Assembly: GCF_018812025.1 (NCBI RefSeq)
Contig: NC_063045.1
Location: 53,778,457 to 53,842,456 of the forward strand
Direction: 5' to 3'
Length of the DNA stretch: 64,000 nucleotides
Source: Megalobrama amblycephala
Taxonomy: Eukaryota; Chordata; Actinopteri; Cypriniformes; Xenocyprididae
Below the pieces are notes generated by a model. The model was not told the DNA's origin. It searched no databases and was given only the letters and a program-made list of their open reading frames with translations. Position 1 is the first letter of the stretch. The number at the start of each line of letters is the position of its first letter. Position numbers and translations under genes: made by a program. Positions 1 to 26,699 of the stretch are shown one piece after another.

Positions 1-390
1 AATTATACAAAGAAATTACTCAGAAATACTGAAATACCTGATTTGTTTTGCAATATGCAGTAGATAGATTTTTTTTAAATAACATGTTTGATACTGAAGT
101 GTATAAGAAATAAAGAAATGTGATAATAATGAAAAACGTTTTATTATGTCATTATTCAAAATACACTACAAGAGTAAAACTTAACTTTCTATTTAAAAAA
201 TTATTTGGTGACCCATATCTGCAAATAATTAGTCATGATATATAGTGTTTTTTTTCCAGAGAAAAACAATGAGAATTTTAAAAAATAGATGCAAAATCAA
301 TTTAGCATCTCTCTATATTAACCTGCAATATTGAGCCAAACCGAGGCCATATTTTCAGACCTTTGAATAATTTTATTTATTGTTGTCTAG
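1..390 (+). other. Intron 9 (3' part) of an MMP gene that begins left of the window
   Basis: AT-rich sequence ending in a usable acceptor (tgttgtctag) directly before an MMP last exon. I looked for the preceding hemopexin exon here (ten-exon MMPs have a 104-bp exon 9) and found none, so it lies outside the window. No other gene is visible. Confidence 0.65.
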
Positions 391-491
391 GACGTGTATA
401 TTTCTTCGTAGGGCCTCACCAACTGGAATTTGACCCCGAAATCAGACAAGTAACTACGAGAATGGCTGCAAACACATGGCTTCAGTGCTGA
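391..491 (+). CDS. Last exon of an upstream matrix metalloproteinase (partial gene)
   Basis: Encodes the final strand of a hemopexin domain. Read in phase 2 (first codon split), it gives a GRVYFFVG-type start, then QLEFDPEIRQVT and the C-terminal NTWLQC followed by TGA. The closing Cys is the one that in MMPs disulphide-bonds to the start of the hemopexin domain. Its length (101 bp) and phase equal exon 10 of the complete MMP gene at 2711-5906. The sequence differs clearly from the other copies here, so it belongs to a distinct MMP of the same cluster. Which one (MMP20-like, MMP8/30-like or other) cannot be told from 33 residues. AATAAA at 631-636 is its likely poly(A) signal. Confidence 0.8.
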
Positions 492-630
492 GAAATAACA
501 GGCGGTTGATCAACAGCATGATCTAAGGTGATGGGAACCAAATTGTGAATTATTTTGTTGCATCCGCCGTCTTGAGGATTTCCTGTTGCATAATTCCCAT
601 TTATTCAAATTTCTCATTAAATGCTTTTGA

Positions 631-636
631 AATAAA
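631..636 (+). terminator. Poly(A) signal of the upstream MMP
   Basis: AATAAA about 140 bp after the TGA of the partial MMP; the intervening 492-630 is the inferred 3' UTR. Confidence 0.55.
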
Positions 637-817
637 TTGCCTCAGCGGCGTATGAACCACACACTGGTTTGAGTGATGATGAAAACCTGTATGTATACAC
701 ATTTGCGTTAATGTGTCTTTTTTTGTGTGTCTGAATCCCCAAAAGATACAGTGTTGTATTTGTTTAATTAGTGCATGCCGTATGTTGCCGTACTTCTAAC
801 AAATGCTTTTTAGTAGA

Positions 818-1043
818 GTCCATTAGAACCAAAAACATTCTAAACAGCCTGATGTAGTTTTGTACATCAATCTAGTTTATTTTAGTTTAGTTTTAGTACA
901 TTATGAATCTGCAAAGAGAGCACAGTACTGCCAATCCGCCAATGATAAAAAATGTGCTAATGTACTAAAATTAAACTAAAATAATGAACTTGATGAATAA
1001 AACTACATCAGGCTGTTCAGAATGTTTTTGGTTCTAATGGACC
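818..1043. repeat. Fold-back MITE-like element
   Basis: Long imperfect hairpin. The left arm starts gtccattagaaccaaaaac and the right arm ends gtttttggttctaatggac; the arms stay complementary inward for about 90 bp around a short spacer. No clear target duplication, so no superfamily is assigned. Confidence 0.7.
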
Positions 1044-1337
1044 GTTTATTTTTAAGCGTGTGCTTAAAAAAATGCGTAGTGATATTTCACTGTAATGAAC
1101 TGAAGAAGCTACTCCGATCACCAATAATAATCTTTATAAAAAATAAATAAAATATACCCACAAGACATTTAGTGTTGCCTTAATAGGCAGAAACACTGTC
1201 AAGAAATAGATTCAAACCAGTCTATTCTGGCCCTGTTCACAAATGAGTAACACAGAGCTGTCACAACTCATCTGCTCATGTTACGCATCTCATTACAACA
1301 CTAAAGGACAAAGAGGATGTTTTGAAGGGATTGGGCT

Positions 1338-1500
1338 TCCCCTGCTCAAGATGATGCATGAGAAAAAGTTGGATTTTTGCAACAAACACACCTAAAAAAA
1401 TAATGGATCAAGTGTTGATGTACAGTAAATAAGTCAGAATCAATGTTGTATACAAATTTTACATGTCACTTAACTGAAATCTCTTTTTTAATTTGACTTT
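1338..1500 (+). repeat. Relic of MMP13-like intron 3, duplicated upstream of the gene
   Basis: Closely resembles 3405-3545, inside intron 3 of the MMP gene at 2711-5906. Shared stretches include catgagaaaaag, ggatttttg, aacacacctaaaaa, tacaaattttac and ctgaaatctctt in the same order. No exon is attached. It suggests a further MMP copy or partial duplication once lay here. Confidence 0.65.
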
Positions 1501-2580
1501 GAAACATTTGATTTATCCTAAATAAAGTAAAAGAGACAAATATGGCAGTCATAGTTTCTAAATTTTACTATTTAGTTTATAGAAAACATGAATACATTGA
1601 TCTAATAAAGAGACATACATGGTTTTCTCTGTGCTTATTATGGTCTTACAAATACCACAGTTCTTGCAGTTGCAGTTACTATGCAAGAGTTATGGTACGT
1701 TTTTGTAAGACTCCTTGCGACCAATGTTACACAATCTTGAGAAAATGCATTTACATTTTTTTTTTCAGATTCTCTGAAAGTTTTATAAAATTTCAAATTC
1801 TTGGAATGAATGAAGATAACACTTTTATACATTTTGCAATACACTTTGGGGTCTGGATTGTTAAAAAACTTTTAATAAACAACAGAAATTTCTTTAAAAA
1901 TACATGCAAAAAATTTTATCTATATTTTTTTTCTAACGTTATATATTAGATTAATGCTTCTATAGAGTATGACATAAAATAAAACCATTTAAACAAAAAT
2001 CTCAAATAAAATTCCACAATGACTGTTCATTCCATTAATAAAAGTTAGTGTTGATGGAAAAAATATATTTATCTAGCATTTTTAAATTCTCATATATTTT
2101 TAAAATAAGAAAATGTGAATATTATTATTATCTGCTCACATATATAGTATTATTATCAGCTGCAAAATGCAATAATATTTTAGGGTTGGTCAAGAGTTGT
2201 CTACTCCTACAATGTAAAAAAAGATTGTTGATTCAACTTAAAAAAAAGTTAGCTAGCTGGTTGCCTTAAAATTTTGAGTTCATTGAAATTAAAAACTTGA
2301 GTTAATACTGGTTTAATAAATAGAAACTCAAAATATTGTTATCCAAACCACATTAATTATCTAAGTTAATTTGACAAAAGAAAAAAAGATATGATAACAA
2401 ATCATGAAAATAATTTTTTACAGTCTAGTGTAGATATTTTTGATGTAAATTATTTTTTAATGTAAATGACACAAGGAGATTTAATTATAGGCATTAAAAT
2501 ATTTCCTTTATAGTCTACATGATTTCAATATTAAGTAGAAACTATTGCTAAAACGTCTGTGTTTGGAGGTATGTCATTCC
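1501..2580. other. AT-rich intergenic region
   Basis: No gene, RNA or convincing repeat seen. The short open frames here (for example 1542-1949) lack codon structure and any recognisable similarity. Confidence 0.6.
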
Positions 2581-2615
2581 CTGATTGCCTTTTCTGTGAC
2601 GGAAGGTGCGATATG

Positions 2616-2662
2616 TGACTCAATCTCGTATTGCACAACCAGTCCCTTTGTGGAGTATTTAA
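2616..2662 (+). promoter_or_regulatory. Promoter of the MMP13-like gene (AP-1, C/EBP-like, TATA-like)
   Basis: A perfect AP-1 site TGACTCA lies at 2616-2622, a C/EBP-like TTGCACAA at 2630-2637 and a TATA-like TATTTAA at 2656-2662, all within 50 bp. The ATG follows 48 bp after the TATA box. If transcription starts about 30 bp after the TATA box, AP-1 sits near -70, the classic position in inducible collagenase and stromelysin promoters. A GGAAG (PEA3/Ets-like) motif lies just upstream. This suggests inducible control; expression itself is inferred. Confidence 0.6.
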
Positions 2663-2710
2663 GAGGGGAGCAAAACACAGACAGCATTAGTCTCTTGAAG
2701 GAGAAGCAAC

Positions 2711-5906
<3,196 letters not shown>

Positions 5907-6112
5907 TCCGTTAATTTTGAGTTTTTCTTTAAAGCTCATCAATATACTGCCTGTCTGAAGGAAAATTTGAATCGTCAGTATTTTAAAGTAAATTATTGAG
6001 TAACTTATTAACTTTTTAACTTATTTTACTGAAAAATTTATAGATTGTCTTGTATCGTTTAAAAGAGTGTTTGTGCAACAAGTAAAAGTTGTTCTGATTG
6101 ATGCAATTTCAA

Positions 6113-6118
6113 AATAAA
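6113..6118 (+). terminator. Poly(A) signal of the MMP13-like gene
   Basis: AATAAA about 207 bp after the TAA. No competing signal lies between. Confidence 0.65.
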
Positions 6119-6230
6119 GATTTGAGCAGTTTGATAAACAATCGGAACAATCTTGTTTGTTATTCATTATTTTTGCCTGTTTATTAAAACACCAAATGTG
6201 GGAGTGTAAAGTAGGGAAGACTAAAACACA

Positions 6231-8058
6231 GGATTGGTTACCCAATTAAATATTATCTGCAGTACAATTATCTACAGTGTAAAAATATATGGAAATGACA
6301 GAACAAAAAAAAATTTGTTTAAAAAAAATTACTATTTTTAATTTGATTTGTGGTCATGTTGATGGATGTTGAATCAGCAGATTCTCTTGTCTCTTAGTTA
6401 TAACATCTAATTATAACATCTGATTAAAAACTTCCACCAAAATATTTTTAATAATGTTTTACACACACAAATTAAAAATGTTTATACAACATACAGTGTA
6501 CTTTGTATATTCACATAATTTTTTTCAAATTAAAATCTTGTCATATTGTTTGTCAACATGTTTAAGGCAGGAAACATTTCCTACACACCTAAAAAGAAAA
6601 AAACTCTTGTCTTTGGGATAAGAACAAAGGACATATCAGCTGTTTTCAAGGGCGATGTAACATTAATTTAATGACAGTTAAAGATGTTTACTGCAACATT
6701 CTCCAAATCCGGAATCACCTCTTTAGTGTCCTACTGACTCATTCGAACCTCCATGTTCTATATTTCCACCACCCATAATTTTCTTTTTAGCTCATGCCTA
6801 TGGAGATTTCTGTTCTCCTGCCAGGCTGTTTTTGTAAACAAGAATTCAATTTTAAAGGGTTAGTTCACCCTGAAATGAAAATTCTGTCATCATTTACTCA
6901 CTCTCAAGTTGTTCCCAACCTGTATGAACTTCTTTCATCTGCCGAACACAAAAAAAGATATTTTGACAAATGTCAGAAACCAAACAGTTAATGGGCTCCA
7001 CAGACTTCTATAGTATTCTTTCCATTTTTTTCAACTGTTTGGCTACCCATAAATGTGAAATAATACTAATAAAAAAGAGTCTTCACATGCACCTATCATA
7101 GACCCTCACATTTTTATTGTTTAAAATATAAAAGTTATACAGACCTTTTAAAGGGATAGTTCAGCCAAAAATGAAATTTCTGTTTCCATATATTGGAAAG
7201 AATTTCTATGGCAGTCAATGGCTACTGTCAACTGTTTGGTTACCAGCGTTCTTGAAAATATCTTCTTTTGTGTTCAACATATGAAAGAGATGCATACAGC
7301 CTCAGTCATCATTATAAAATATTACTCATTAGTCTGACAATAACGAGTGACAACGGTTGCTGTTACCAGCAGATCTCTTATCAACACCCCAAACACACCT
7401 CACTCTCTTTGCACATACATGCCAAGCTTTCTTCTCTTATTTGGGGAATTCCTATTGATTTCTTTTGTTCTGAAATTAAGTGCAATTAGTACAAACAAAC
7501 TAACAGAAACCAGCCCTAAAAAAAATACAACTTTTACTTTTGTATTTTATAAGTAAATAAAGTCACAATTTTCCTTTTGAGGTTTTGAGAGGAGGTGGTT
7601 TAAGTGTATATATTTCAGCAATTTATAACTAACTTTGTTAATTGGTTAAACGTAAGCAATATTACCATTTACAGTAATTAATTATATAAGACTTTTCATT
7701 TTAGCTAGAAGATAAAAGTATGAATTAGCTTAAGCTGCAACTCTATATTATATTTAACAATGTACATACATTTAAGGTTACTTTCTTCCTGATTTTGCTA
7801 TACGCACTGGGGTTTTTTATATTGGACTTTATATTATTTAGTTAATTTAAGTTGAATAAGATCCTGTAAAGCATTTTAAAAAACATTATTACCATGTTGC
7901 CCTTGTTTGTGTTTATAATACATAGAAACGCATAGAAATGTTGCCGTTAAATAAAGGCATGTGGAAAACAAATATTACAAATATCTGGGCGAGGAGGAAA
8001 AGGCTGTGAAGAACACTGAAAATCCTGCTCTTATTGTCTTGCCTGTCAGTTTGATGGG
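6231..8058. other. Intergenic flank between MMP13-like and type-B genes; duplicated at 38499-42270
   Basis: No gene. Nearly the whole stretch reappears, with small indels, after the MMP pseudogene. The second copy is interrupted by a Tc1 element at 38663-40268 and carries extra sequence near 41180-41440. A cyprinid MITE lies inside (next entry). Confidence 0.8.
6858..7295. repeat. Cyprinid MITE ('gttagttcaccc' type), fragmented
   Basis: Starts aaagggttagttcaccctga and includes the common phrases tgtcatcatttactcac and aagttgttcccaacctgta. A second start, aaagggatagttcagcc, lies at 7151. The longer copy at 40730-41235 ends ggtgagtaaatgatgacaga, the inverted counterpart of the start. Confidence 0.7.
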
Positions 8059-8129
8059 TTACTCACAGAAGTTTGTGGCTGATAATTTCACCTGTGCCTC
8101 AACACCTCACTGTTTTAAGAGTATATAAG
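8059..8129 (+). promoter_or_regulatory. Promoter of type-B MMP gene 1
   Basis: AP-1-like TTACTCA (8059-8065, complement TGAGTAA), RUNX-like TTTGTGGC (8072-8079) and a strong TATA box TATATAAG (8122-8129), 61 bp before the ATG. The same block precedes the other two type-B genes. It differs from the MMP13-like promoter, which has perfect AP-1 but a weaker TATA. Confidence 0.6.
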
Positions 8130-8190
8130 TCTTCATAAGACACTTATCTATCAGAAGGAAAGCAAACAAGCGTAAGAAGCAACTCACAAC

Positions 8191-10615
<2,425 letters not shown>

Positions 10616-10808
10616 TCACGTTTCCCTGAAATAAGAAATGAATGGAGCTTAACTACAGTACTTAAATGCTTAAAAAAACAGTTAAAATTAAGTAATTGTT
10701 TATTGTATTTCTGGATTCTTCTAATCAAAATTGTCACTGGACTTCTATTTTAACATTGTTAACATTTAAAAGAATCTGTATAATGTTTAATGTTAATGAC
10801 TATTTTCA

Positions 10809-10814
10809 AATAAA
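10809..10814 (+). terminator. Poly(A) signal of type-B MMP copy 1
   Basis: AATAAA about 194 bp after the TAG; the same motif and context follow the other type-B genes. Confidence 0.65.
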
Positions 10815-10904
10815 TTAAAGTGCCTAATTCAATTGAAGAGCATGTGAAGTTATTTTTAGCAGGGACATACATTTAACATTAATTCTGACCCTTTCAGAAT
10901 CAGA

Positions 10905-11700
10905 CAATAGCAAACCAATATAGTTATAATTTATATTATTAGACTTTGTAGAAACTGACAGAGCAAATAATCTAAACCCCCAACAATAAATACACCTTTT
11001 TTTTAAAATAAAAGGTCAGATCAGCAAATCACAGCACTTGTTGCAATTGATATAGTATGGTGTTTCTGAGAAATGGATGACTACATGTCACCAGAGATGG
11101 CAAAAGTACACTTTTTACTTTTACTTTTTTTCAGTAATTTTTTTGTACCTGTCACTTTTTCGTCAGAATGTCTACTGTTATGAACAGAACTGTCAACCAC
11201 CTCATTGTAATTTGTTTGCACATAATATTTTATTTTAATTGCATTTAAAGTAATACATTAGGACATTGTGTTACTGTTTTATCTTAAAATAACTTAAAAA
11301 TCTACATTTAACAAAACAATACTTTCTAAATTGCCTAAATGTCAAAATTAGTACAATAATAACTACATCATGACAATATCTTTATAGAAAAACACTGAAC
11401 ATGTTATTGCATTATCATGAGTCATATTCTTACGAAATTTAACCATGGTTTTATTATAGTAAAAGTATAGTTTGCAAGTTTTTTTTTAGCATATTTATTA
11501 CCATTTGTACAACCATAGTTTTACTGTTACCTTGGTTTAACTATAGTAACCATGTTTTTTGTTTTACATGTAGTAAAACCATCGATAATTTTCATAAGGG
11601 TTGTGTTGTCTGCCCTAGCTCCCTCTAAACCTATTATAAAACCATGTGATTATTTGTCTGCTAAATTACTACTGTAACTATGATGTCCTTTAGCATACAG
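10905..11700. other. Shared downstream flank of type-B genes, then AT-rich filler
   Basis: 10905-11225 (from caatagcaaaccaatat to accacctcattg) recurs after the other type-B copies at about 26412-26710, 45120-45328 and 61258-61490. It includes a hAT-MITE-like start (agagatggcaaaagtac). 11230-11700 contains only a fish repeat rich in accatggtt/actatagtaa motifs. No gene. Confidence 0.6.
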
Positions 11701-11866
11701 TATTTTGAGTGATGATAGTGATGGGGTGCTACTGCTAACATGTCATGCATGCTCATATCAGCGTGCTATGCACGATTTCATCAGATTTAATTTCCTTCAG
11801 GAAATTAGCATTTTTGTTGTGTTCTTTGCTACTTTTCAGAGCAGTTTTCACTTCTCTCAAGCGGAC

Positions 11867-14718
11867 ACGATGAGTTATAGGAGATGCATCGATCCGTGCG
11901 ACAGGTTCATTGCAGGAGGAGACACTCATGACAGGTGCGTGCGGAATTTTCTCCCTTTTTCTCACTCTCTCCGGGCCGCCTGCAAGCATTAGACAAGTGC
12001 TTCATGGAATAGTTGTCTTTGTTGATGATTTGCGGCCAATCCCGGAAGTTCGTAATGCTTTTTCTTTTGGTTGTGTACTGTTCAATGATGTGTCTACAGC
12101 GGCCTCTGATTCTGAGGAGCTTATGGGTGATTTGTGCAGTTCTCTCCCTCCAAGTGGACAGGAGAAATGCACTTCCCCTTCCCCCATCCTAACGAGTTGT
12201 TGGATGTAATTACTCATGCTGTAGACAAGATGGGGCTAGAATGGTGCAGCGAGCCGACTAAAAATCAGGCCCAGTCGTAATGGGATGACCGATTTTTGAA
12301 TAACTACACCCCAGCCCAGCCCAGCCCCGTAAGCCTCTCCCCTTCTTCCAAGACCTCCACAAAAGGGCTTTTCACAATGTGCTTAACCCCGGAAATCTTA
12401 CATGGCCGCTGGATAGGCGGGGGCCACTCTTTATTCTATGGCTGTGCTCCAAGCTAATCAAGCAGATGTACTTAAAGAGCTGGATGAGGGAGAGGGCTAG
12501 ACTCCAGAGGCTGTTAAGGAGCTCAGACAGGAGCTACCGACTTGGCACTTAGAGCTACCAAGCATACGGCCTGGGCAATAGGCAGGTCCATGGCGGGAAT
12601 GATGGCAGTTGAGCACCATCTTTGGCTTACTCTACCTGACATCAAAGAATAGGAAAAAAGCATTTCTTTTAGATGCCCCCATGTCCAAGGATAGTCTGTT
12701 TGGAGATTCGGTTACTGCTGTGGTGGAAACATTTCGGGTAGCGAAGCAGCAGTCTGCTGTTTTTTGCCAGCTTATTCCATGCAGGTCTAGGGAGGTCAAG
12801 CGGCAACTACCTGCAGTTTGTTCACACTTGTCTTCTTTACAGCACCCCCATGAGGTGCAGCAGAGTGAGCCATCGCCTATGGCACTTCTTCGCAGAGACC
12901 GGAGGGTCTATTCTATTCCACCAGTTCGCTCACAGCAAGGAATGGATTGACCTGAGTTTGATGGCCAAGGCCTCTCGTTCTCAGGCCCCCAGCAGCAGTT
13001 CCTGATCCCTTCGCTTGTCCTCCTTTGGAGAGTTTGGACGAACCGTATTCGCGTATTTGCTTCTATCATTGTGGCCTCCCAGATCCGGTCTTAACTGTCC
13101 CGCCGCATATTGCACCTCTGGGGTTTTAAGCTGAGCTCTCATGACAAGCACTGCGTCAGACACTCTATGCCCAAAAAGGATGGTGGTTTGCGTCCGATTT
13201 TGGACTTGCGTCACCTAAATCCTTTGCTCAGAGTGAGCAAATTCAAGATACTGATGTTAAAGTCCATTTTGTCTCATATTCGAACAGGAGATTGGTTTGT
13301 GACTATCGACCTAAAGGACGCATACTTCCGCATCCAGATTGTCAAGATATGCAGGAAGTTCCTCAGGTTCGGTTTCGAGGTTCGGACTGGCTCTGGCTCC
13401 TCGAGCGCTCATGAAATGTATGGACGTGGCTCTGGCCCCGTTGCAGCTTCAGGGCATCAGGATTTTTAATTACCTGGACGATTGGCTGATATTATCTAAA
13501 TCACAGGATTTGGTACTTGATCATTTGAGGAGCCTAGGATTACGCATAAACCTGTAAAAGAGTGTATTGCTGCCACATCAACAAACAACTTTTCTGGGCG
13601 TGGACTTGGATTCTTGTGGGCACATCTGTCTCCTGTGCATGTTCAGTCATTACGGACCTGTCTGACTCAGTTCAGAACAAGGAGTCTAGTCTACGGAGGT
13701 TCGGGCAGACTGATGGGTCTTTTGGCAGCAGCATCCCCTGTGGTTCAGTTGGGCCTGCTCAACATGAGGCCATTCCAGTGGTGGCAGAGGCTTTTGTGCA
13801 CTGCGTCCGTGGATGAGGCTCCATTTCCTTCACAGAGGAGTCCAGCTTGGGGTGTTTTGTTGTCGCAAGACTATCACGACAGTTGCAACCCCCACAGGCT
13901 GGGGTGCAGTCTATCAGGGACGTCTGACCTTTGTTGCTTGGACACAGGTGCATCGACACTGGCACATAAATCGTTTGGAGATGCTGGCAGTGTTTCTCTG
14001 AGGTGTTATCACATAATTGTCAGAACGGACAACATGAGAGGCGAGCATTTGGATGTCCTGCCCAATGTCCTGTACTTACCACACAGACCAGCTGATCTGT
14101 CCGTCACAGACTGCGTGACTTCGCCACTTCCTATGAATTTTCTTTCTCGACTAAGCGACCAATAAAATTTTGGTTATTAAGCCTGTTCTCGTCGAGTAAC
14201 GGTTAGTCAACTATCAGGGGGCAGCCCTAGTAGTTTCATACCTGAATCGCCAAGGGGGACTATGTTCTTACCCTCTGTACAGACTGGCAAGGAGTGTTCT
14301 TCTTTGGGCACAGACCAAGTTTCTGTCAGTCAGAGCGGTTCATGTCCCAGGTCATTTGAACCTGGGAAGGGACCTACTCTCAGGGCAGGACCTGGAGCCT
14401 GGAGAATGGAGGTTACATCCTCCAGGTGGTGAGCCTCGTATGGCACACATTTGGCCGAGCGGAAGTGGACTTGTTTGCTCCAAGCTTGATTACGTATTGC
14501 CCACTCTCGTCCTCCCTGTCTCCTCCATCGCCTCTGGGACTGGATGCTCTGGCTCAAAAGTGGTCCAGTACCAGACTTTATGCCTTCCCGCTGATCCATT
14601 TGCTCTCAGCGGTTTTGCTCAGAGTACGGGCGGACGAAGTGGAACATCTGTTGCTGGTGGCCCCATTCTGGCCATTAGTATTCCATTGTACAAATTCCAT
14701 TCAAAAGAGACCTTAGGA
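11867..14718 (+). mobile_element. DIRS-type retrotransposon, copy A: degenerate gag and RT-RNase H half
   Basis: Degenerate gag-like zinc-knuckle region (CIDPCDRFIAGGDTHDRCVR) near 11876-11940, then an RT core from about 13000. RT motifs: MPKKDGGLRPILDLRHLN, TIDLKDAYFRIQI and YLDDWLI. RNase H: PTGWGAVYQGRLTF and HINRLEMLAV (about 13889-14000), and C-terminal FGRAEVDLFA-like and LLLVAPFWP motifs to about 14680. Frames change several times with many stops, so it is dead. About 14035-14215 looks like a small later insertion (ends with a gtcaactatcaggggg boundary). The tyrosine-recombinase half is not here; it lies on the other side of the next MMP gene (26700-28160). Confidence 0.8.
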
Positions 14719-14742
14719 ATAAGGTAAAAAAAAATGTTAAAA

Positions 14743-15077
14743 CTGGGGGGGGGGGGGTATATTAGACTTTATATTATTTAGTTAATTTAAGTTAAATAAG
14801 ACCATGCTGTAAAGCATTTTAAAAAACATTATTACCATGTTGCCCTTCTTTGTGTTATAATACATAGAAACACATAGAAATGTTGCCGTTATGAAGGCAT
14901 GTGTAAAACAAATATTACAAATATCTGGGCGAGGAGGAAAAGGCTGTGTCAATAAAGTTGAAAATCCTGTCGTTATTGTCTTGCCTGTCAGTTTGATGGG
15001 TTACTCACAGAAGTTTGTGGCTGATAATTTCACCTGTTGCTCAACCTCAACACCTCACTGTTTTAAAAGTATATAAG
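14743..15077 (+). promoter_or_regulatory. Upstream region and promoter of type-B MMP copy 2
   Basis: From about 14757 it matches the region upstream of the type-B genes at 7821 and 42057. AP-1-like TTACTCA (15001-15007), a RUNX-like site and TATATAAG (15070-15077) keep their order and spacing. A poly-G run marks the junction with DIRS sequence. Confidence 0.6.
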
Positions 15078-15138
15078 TCTTTATCAGACTCTTGTCAATC
15101 AGAAGCGAAGCACAAGAGTGTAAGAAACAACTCACAAC

Positions 15139-24665
<9,527 letters not shown>

Positions 24666-24870
24666 TCACATTTCCCCAAAATAAGAAATGAATGGAACTT
24701 AACAACAGTACTTACTTAAATGCATTTTTTTTTTTAAAAACAGTTAAAATGAACTAATTGTTTATTGTATTTCTGGATTCTGCTGATCAAAATTGTCACT
24801 GGACTTCTATTTTACTATTGTTAACATTTAAAAGAATGTGTATAATGTTTAATGTTAATGACTATTTTCA

Positions 24871-24876
24871 AATAAA
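24871..24876 (+). terminator. Poly(A) signal of type-B MMP copy 2
   Basis: AATAAA in the conserved type-B 3' UTR context, about 206 bp after TAG. Confidence 0.65.
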
Positions 24877-24975
24877 TGAAAGTGCCTAATTCAATTGAAG
24901 AGCATGTGAAGTTATTTTTAGCAGGGACATACATTTAACATTAACATCTCTGACCCTTTCAGAATCAGACAATAG

Positions 24976-26411
24976 TGTAACCCAGACTAATTAGGGGTTA
25001 AATAAATATATTAATATAAATGTATGAGGTTTAGAAAAGTAAATAATTGAAGATTGGCAATATTAATGAATACTTAAGATAAAATAAATTATGTGATAAA
25101 AATAATTTGTAATATTTAAACAAATTATAGTTTCATCCAATCAGAGTTCTGTTGCTATGGACCGCCCACTTGCTGACACGGCAGATTGCGCAAGACCTGA
25201 GAAGGGAGAAGACGGGAAAGAAATTCGTTAAATTTAGCTATCAAGAAATTAAAAAATAACTGAGTTAAACTTTGAAAATAGTGTTCAAATCTCTTCAAGT
25301 CAGTTGAAAGAGGAGGATATTGAGTGGATTCAGTTGTTATTTTACTCCTGTGACGATCGATGGGTGAATTACATCGTTGTATTACTGGGAAGTGAATATC
25401 TGGATGTGGTGAGTTCAATTCATGCATGTATGCTGAGTTTAATGTTTAAATAAGAAAACAAAACTTATTTTGTAAAGAAAACAGTTGTTTATTTTGTTTA
25501 TTATGGTCATATATGTGATTTATGTTGTATTTTTGTATATTATGATACAAATTCGTAACGCTGTTCATTTGTTCTCATGTGGTGTCATTCTTTTTCACGT
25601 GCACGCTTCACGTGCATGTCGCGGTAATACACACGTGCCTGAAAAGAGATGGATATTTATTAGCAATGTAATATTGTAAAACATTGAAATTATTACTTTA
25701 TATGTTAATGTATTGATATGTGGAGATACTTACCTGATGTGATGCTATTGTTGACTAAATGCAGTCATGCATTTCTGACCTTTTAAACAGGTCAGGTTTT
25801 TTTTTTTTCCTGAGGGGAGATTGATTTTCTTTGATGGCGAGCCAACCTATTCGGACACTGGAAAAAAGAAGAAAGAAGATTCATCCTATAGGACCAGGAG
25901 AGTATCGTGATTTCATTTTTTTTTCCCTTGCTCAAGGTAAAACTAGAGCCTGTGTTTTCTCCATATGGGACTGAAAACTGTCTGAGATAAATAGAAGAAG
26001 GAACTGATATCAGTTATTGAACATTTGGAAATTGAACTGATCGTCGACGTGTGCGTGATATCACAAAATGGTTGTCATTCTATCGTTTTCTATTGTATTC
26101 ATACTATTCTAGTGTGAAACCAACAGTGATTTGCTCTAAGTGAATTGTGCTTTTATTTCTTTTTGTTGAATTTATGTAACTTACTTTGAATTGTTTTTCA
26201 TTTATTTTATTGTTTGATTTCAAAAAGGGGAAAGGCCGGCATTTAAGGGAACACTTGTAAAAAAAATCTATATACTTACCTTAATTGTGGTCTCCTGTCG
26301 TTCCTTCAGCAATTACCCTCTACCTCCATAGTCGAACATACAAATCTTCTGATTTTCTTAATTGGTCCATAAAAGTGAAGAAATAAATTATAAGTAATAT
26401 AACCCGTTACA
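24976..26411 (+). mobile_element. Solo LTR (TGTAAC...GTTACA) downstream of type-B copy 2
   Basis: 1436 bp starting TGTAACCCAGA and ending ACCCGTTACA, flanked by ATAG on both sides. The uninterrupted sequence (caatagcaaaccaat) exists after the other MMP copies, which proves insertion. No coding capacity seen; a CCAAT motif and pyrimidine tracts lie inside. Confidence 0.75.
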
Positions 26412-26699
26412 ATAGCAAACCAATATAACCAATATATTATATTATAATTTATGTTATTAGACTTTGTAAAAACTGACAGATCAAATAATCTAAACCCCCA
26501 ACAATAAAGCAAATCACAGCACTTGTTGCTATTGATATAGTATGGTGTGTCTGAGGAATGGACGACTACATGTCGTGTCACCAGAGATGTCAAAAGTACA
26601 CTTTTACAGTTTACTTTTTTCAGTAATTTTCTTGTACCTGTCACTTTTTCGTCTGAATGTCTACTTTTATGAACAGAACGTCACCTTGTTGGAAAACAA

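Noticed and set aside
1542..1949. 135-codon open frame upstream of the MMP13-like gene
   Set aside because: AT-rich, no domain, no splice or promoter context, and overlapped by an equally poor frame on the other strand.
11705..12209. Possible host gene with Cys-rich motif before the RT region
   Set aside because: The CIDPCDRFIAGGDTHDRC motif and position fit the gag part of a DIRS element; frames are broken.
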